NCBI GenBank assembly: GCA_002427755.1
Contig: DIYO01000008.1
Span: forward strand, 1 to 64,000
From: Roseivirga sp. UBA6052
GTDB taxonomy: Bacteria > Bacteroidota > Bacteroidia > Cytophagales > Cyclobacteriaceae
DNA length: 64,000 bases
Reading direction: 5' to 3'
Below the pieces are notes generated by a model. That model was not told the DNA's origin. It saw only the letters and a program-made list of their open reading frames with translations, and did not search any database. Each line of letters begins with the position of its first letter. Position 1 is the stretch's first letter. Both the position numbers and the translations under genes were made by a program. Positions 60,769 through 64,000 of the stretch are shown here, piece after piece.

Positions 60769-61629
60769 ATGAGCAAAGTCCATATCCGCATAGGCGGAGT
60801 ACCCGAACACTTTAATCTTCCCATTCATTTAATCAATGAGAATGGCACATTGGCAGAGCATGATATCTCTATTGAATGGACCGATTTTGCTGGTGGTACA
60901 GGACAAATGACTAAGGCACTGAGAGAAGATGAAGTGGACATTTGCATACTCCTTACTGAAGGTATAGCAAAGGACATTATTAAAGGTAATCCCAGTAAAA
61001 TCATAAGTGAATATGTCATCACCCCTCTCACTTGGGGGATTCATACAGGAATTGACAATTCACTTCAAAAGAAGGACTTCATATTTGATAAAAAGCATGC
61101 CATCAGTCGATTTGGATCGGGATCGCATCTCATTTCTATTGTTAATGCCAATAGCAAGAATCAGCACATGTCAGCCGACAAGTTTACTGTGATCAATGAT
61201 ATTAATGGCGCTATTGAATCACTCAATGCGTTAGAAACGGATGTTTTCTATTGGGAAAAATATACCACGAAACCTTATGTGGATGCCGGCTTACTGAGAA
61301 GAATTGACGAGTACTTAACACCTTGGCCCTGCTTTGTAATAGCCGCATCGGATAAAATTCTTGAAAAGTATCCTAAACAAGTAGACCTGCTACTTGATCT
61401 GATTCAAGAGAGTTGTCAAACCTTTATGCATGACAATGCTATGATTCCATTGGTAGCTGAACGATACAATCAGCAATTAAAAGATGTAGAACGCTGGTAT
61501 CACAGTACCGAATGGGCTACCAATAGCTGGGTGAGCGACAAGATGCTTAAAAGTGTGATTTATCACTTAAAATCAGCTGAGATCATCGCACAAGATGAAG
61601 TTATCCCCGAGCTGATTTGGAAGAAATAA
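60769..61629 (+). CDS. Substrate-binding-fold protein (SsuA/THI5-like) without signal peptide
   Basis: A 286-residue protein with a periplasmic-binding-protein type II fold: KVHIRIGGVPEHFNLPIHL at the start, WTDFAGGTGQMTKALREDEVDICILLTEG (37-65) and SRFGSGSHLISIV (about 113-125) are typical ligand-contact blocks. There is no signal peptide or lipobox: the first strand begins at residue 3. No ABC permease or ATPase is nearby. It may therefore be a cytosolic ligand-binding protein or enzyme, as THI5/NMT1 proteins are, rather than a transporter part. Confidence 0.8.
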   Translation: MSKVHIRIGGVPEHFNLPIHLINENGTLAEHDISIEWTDFAGGTGQMTKALREDEVDICILLTEGIAKDIIKGNPSKIISEYVITPLTWGIHTGIDNSLQKKDFIFDKKHAISRFGSGSHLISIVNANSKNQHMSADKFTVINDINGAIESLNALETDVFYWEKYTTKPYVDAGLLRRIDEYLTPWPCFVIAASDKILEKYPKQVDLLLDLIQESCQTFMHDNAMIPLVAERYNQQLKDVERWYHSTEWATNSWVSDKMLKSVIYHLKSAEIIAQDEVIPELIWKK

Positions 61630-61653
61630 AAAAGCCGAACATCTCTGCTCGGC
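61630..61653 (-). terminator. Intrinsic terminator of the M14 carboxypeptidase operon
   Basis: GCCGA (61634-61638) pairs with TCGGC (61649-61653); on the minus strand a six-T run follows. Confidence 0.65.
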
Positions 61654-61680
61654 CTAAATAATTAAATTTTCATTTATCTT

Positions 61681-63420
61681 TTATCTGGTCACTAGACCTC
61701 CTTTTGCACTGTCGACAGTGATGGTATAATCACCTTTACCATAAACAATCCATCTTACCTTCACTACGCTATTACCTGGAATGTTCGCTAGCTCAAGTTT
61801 TTGAGGATTCACCTTCTGCTCAGTGGTAAAGTTTCTGTCTTCATTATTTACTACCATGCCCGCTTGAACATCTACCCCTGAGATTGAAATCCAATCAGGT
61901 CGTTCAATTCTGAATTTCATGTCTTGTGAAGCATGGGTTGGCATTAGGCGCTCATTCTTGATAGTAGCCGTAATCTCTCTTAACCCACCGCCAAGATTCT
62001 TTTCTTGTACATCTGAGATAGAAAGCTTAGGCATATGATAGGCATGATAGAGCGTAAATGCCATATTTCTATGCAGCTCTTCTTCTAACATAAAACCAGG
62101 AGTGGCTCTTCCAAAATTCTTTTTAAAACCACCAATTTCAATCTCACCATACGTTGGGTGATCATAAGTTCTCCAAGGCTGAAATGCATCGCCAAACAAG
62201 AGCTCATCATCAACACGATAAGACAAATTAGGATCCCTGTCATTGTTCTTGTAGTAGGCAAAACGGGCAAAAATCTCATTGGTAAAGGTGTAAATACCTC
62301 TGCTACCATATAACCAATCTAACTCTCCACCAAATACTGAATAAAGGTCTTTATACACTGTCAAATAGCGGTAGCCTGGCATTATAGACTCCCCTTTTCT
62401 ACCAATAGCATCGTAAATTCTAAGGTCTGCTCTATTGTAAGTAGAAATATCTTCTTCGGCTCCGGGACCTCTTAAGATCATTCCTCCCGAGTTATGATAA
62501 CTCTGCGCACCTGCAATATTAGGATGCGATAATACAAAGTCGGCTACATTTCTATTTTCAGGAACACTGAAAGGATATTTGTAGGCACCTCTTTGGATAT
62601 AGTCTGGTTGCCATTTCCACGCCCAGTCTCTGTTAGGATCGTAGTAACCAATTCTGTCTTCGTTTACACTACCATCACCATCGTTATCAATCCCTTCTGC
62701 TCCAAGCATTTCATAACGTGGTGTACCTGGATCAACTTTATCGTCAACTCCAATCTGGAGCATCTTTCTTGGGTCTTTTGGGTCGATGATGAAATTCCCA
62801 TTTGGATTCTTCCTTCTCATTGAGGTGATCGAACCATCACCATCTAAATCGTCAGGTTGATCTTCATCAATAAGTCCATCTCGATCATCATCCAAACCAA
62901 TCATTCCTGATCTAGGCGTACTGCCGTTATTTGGCTCTTTCATATAGTTATTTCGAGCATCGGGATTAATTGTAGGTGCGATATAGAAAATTCGATCATC
63001 TAGCATCTCAGTGATATAATCGATATCACCATAGTTTTCCGTCAGATACCATGCGGTATAGATCGAAATTTCTGAACCTTGAATTTCATTAGAGTGGATA
63101 TTACCATCAATGTAGAAACCTGGCTTTCTATCTGGATCGCCTTTTTGGTAGTTAGTAATAGCGAGCAGCCACATGTCTCTACCCTCATAAGATTTACCAA
63201 TGGACACTCTTCTTACCAAATTAGGATGCGCATCTGCAATCTTCTTAGTAAGTGCTGCATGACCTTCGGCTGTGTAGTATCTGTTAAAGCTTATATCCAC
63301 CTTTGGATTGTGAGGTGAACCAACCGCTCTAAAAATATCGTTCTCTGTCTGTGCTTTAGCTGGTACAGTAAGTGCAAATAATATGAAACCAGCGAATAAA
63401 TGTTTTATATACTTTTTCAT
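61681..63420 (-). CDS. Secreted M14-family zinc carboxypeptidase with Asp-rich inserts
   Basis: A 579-residue product with signal peptide (ending ...VPAKAQ). The M14 zinc ligands are His109 and Glu112 (IHSNEIQGSE) and His309 (SYHNSGG), and the catalytic Glu is probably Glu382 (YTFTNEIF). Between the ligands lie three Asp-rich loops, DDDRDGLIDED (177-187), DDLDGDGS (190-197) and DNDGDGSVNED (245-255), which resemble calcium-binding loops. A C-terminal beta domain follows (about 470-579). It removes C-terminal residues from peptides outside the cytoplasm. A second M14 gene ends seven bases upstream. Confidence 0.92.
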   Translation of the reverse strand: MKKYIKHLFAGFILFALTVPAKAQTENDIFRAVGSPHNPKVDISFNRYYTAEGHAALTKKIADAHPNLVRRVSIGKSYEGRDMWLLAITNYQKGDPDRKPGFYIDGNIHSNEIQGSEISIYTAWYLTENYGDIDYITEMLDDRIFYIAPTINPDARNNYMKEPNNGSTPRSGMIGLDDDRDGLIDEDQPDDLDGDGSITSMRRKNPNGNFIIDPKDPRKMLQIGVDDKVDPGTPRYEMLGAEGIDNDGDGSVNEDRIGYYDPNRDWAWKWQPDYIQRGAYKYPFSVPENRNVADFVLSHPNIAGAQSYHNSGGMILRGPGAEEDISTYNRADLRIYDAIGRKGESIMPGYRYLTVYKDLYSVFGGELDWLYGSRGIYTFTNEIFARFAYYKNNDRDPNLSYRVDDELLFGDAFQPWRTYDHPTYGEIEIGGFKKNFGRATPGFMLEEELHRNMAFTLYHAYHMPKLSISDVQEKNLGGGLREITATIKNERLMPTHASQDMKFRIERPDWISISGVDVQAGMVVNNEDRNFTTEQKVNPQKLELANIPGNSVVKVRWIVYGKGDYTITVDSAKGGLVTR

Positions 63421-63427
63421 CTGTTTC

Positions 63428-64000
63428 TTATTTAAGGTTTACTGTTGCGCTTGTGTTTCCTGCATGAGGAGCTCCAGCTGTTATCGAAACACTGCCCTTG
63501 CCTTTAATCAACCAAGTCAATTGTTGACTGCTATCTCCACCTATGGAACTGATCATTTGTATTGGTCTTCCAGAAACAATCTGTTGTCCATTACCTAATG
63601 TTAAAGTAACTTTAATGCGTTGCAACCATTTCGATCTTGTGCCCATTACAGAGTGAGTAGGTAGAGTACCACTGTTGTATAGATCGACAGTAATTCTTAT
63701 CATGTCTTTACCAACAGATTCAGTTTTCAAGTTTTGCATCTCCAAGTTTGACTGAAGAGATGCCAATTCCATGATAAAGTCATTGTGTTTATTTGAAACT
63801 TCTTCAATCATTGAAACAGGTGGATTAAGCATTTTGAATGGTGCAATGCCACCCACCTGTACTTTTTTGCCCGGAAAGTCAGGATGGTCAATCTCAGTCC
63901 AGTCTACAAAGTAATTTTCAATGTCGTTTTGAGCAGACCATCTCAAGAAATTAACCTCACGATTTTTATCCTTGTTGGCCTTCATGGTAGAATCACCTTT
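63428..64000 (-). CDS. Second M14-family carboxypeptidase, C-terminal part (partial)
   Basis: The frame is open to the window edge, so only the last ~190 residues are visible and the true start lies outside. YFVDWTEIDHPDFPGKKVQVGGIAPF and KMLNPP are typical of the segment after the catalytic domain in Bacteroidota M14 peptidases, and a beta domain like that of the neighbour follows (LYNSGTLPTHS). It is upstream of the complete M14 gene by seven bases, so the pair is one operon and probably arose by duplication. Confidence 0.82.
   Translation of the reverse strand, partial: KGDSTMKANKDKNREVNFLRWSAQNDIENYFVDWTEIDHPDFPGKKVQVGGIAPFKMLNPPVSMIEEVSNKHNDFIMELASLQSNLEMQNLKTESVGKDMIRITVDLYNSGTLPTHSVMGTRSKWLQRIKVTLTLGNGQQIVSGRPIQMISSIGGDSSQQLTWLIKGKGSVSITAGAPHAGNTSATVNLK

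Noticed and set aside
1..64000. tRNA, rRNA, prophage, transposon or toxin-antitoxin genes
   Set aside because: Looked for by eye on both strands; no cloverleaf-like TTCRANY arms with matching stems, no integrase or transposase motifs, no paired small toxin genes seen. A covariance-model scan would be decisive for small RNAs.

Overview
The window is a gene-dense, low-to-moderate GC stretch of chromosome from a member of the Bacteroidota, most likely a marine Cytophagales of the Roseivirga/Fulvivirga type (an inference from protein style, not a search). Supporting signs are a TonB-dependent receptor with an N-terminal carboxypeptidase-regulatory-like domain, many short Cys-lipobox lipoproteins, Bacteroidota-only families (DUF3127, DUF2452, a LptE-like protein, OmpA proteins with WD40-like repeats), start sites without obvious Shine-Dalgarno sequences, and several -7 elements of the form TAnnTTTG. 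I see no rRNA, tRNA, CRISPR array, prophage or transposase. No gap between genes exceeds 300 bases.

Layout. 1-2006 (minus) is the N-terminal part of a large secreted protein with IgGFc-binding-like and PKD modules, cut by the window edge. 2215-9801 holds a DUF3127 protein with an SSB-like tail, L-2-hydroxyglutarate oxidase, a secreted EEP-fold hydrolase, a YheT-type alpha/beta hydrolase, a TonB-dependent receptor, a deoxynucleoside kinase and two small unknown genes. 9873-13436 carries dinB, two hotdog-fold proteins, a cyclophilin and an arginase-family enzyme. 13544-20521 starts with a sigma-54 response regulator, followed by a tight run of S9 peptidase, gamma-glutamyltransferase, an unknown secreted protein and a thioesterase. 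20508-26211 is a mainly minus-strand block (OmpA protein, histone-deacetylase-like enzyme, thioesterase, DinB-fold protein, gamma carbonic anhydrase). 26346-31632 has YceI, PabB, a DsrE-like protein, an FKBP lipoprotein and a propeller-like lipoprotein.

31775-38471 is the most instructive region: miaB, a sigma-54 activator without receiver domain, lptE-like, a TPR-tailed protein and secG form one run; after a terminator comes groES-groEL, preceded by a near-consensus -24/-12 (sigma-54) promoter with upstream repeats. This suggests that the chaperonin operon may be driven by sigma-54 and perhaps by the activator encoded 2 kb upstream. 38621-42918 holds a secreted protein with a possible ExbD/TolR-like end, a MASE1-PAS-PAS histidine kinase and an outer-membrane-type lipoprotein. 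42986-47058 is a four-gene run with overlaps (acyl-CoA ligase, GNAT, MFS efflux, uracil-DNA glycosylase family). 47107-51162 contains a POT peptide transporter, PEP carboxykinase and a coiled-coil membrane protein. 51442-56408 has a two-subunit molybdenum hydroxylase, a beta-barrel protein and a GH20 hexosaminidase. 56586-60249 (minus) has a nucleoside transporter and the bifunctional nuclease-etfA-etfB operon. 60398-61629 has a TPR protein and a substrate-binding-fold protein without signal peptide. 61681-64000 (minus) has two tandem M14 carboxypeptidases, the second cut by the window edge.

Taken together, the genes fit a heterotroph that degrades peptides and glycans outside the cytoplasm (S9, GGT, M14 x2, GH20, POT transporter), salvages nucleosides (CNT transporter, deoxynucleoside kinase), and oxidises acyl chains and amino acids (acyl-CoA ligase, MaoC, several thioesterases, ETF, formimidoylglutamase-like enzyme), with gluconeogenesis through PckA. 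No single dramatic new system is evident. The best leads are the sigma-54/groESL arrangement, the DUF3127 protein with its SSB-like tail, the leaderless substrate-binding protein, and a dispersed-repeat-like element at 56409-56545.
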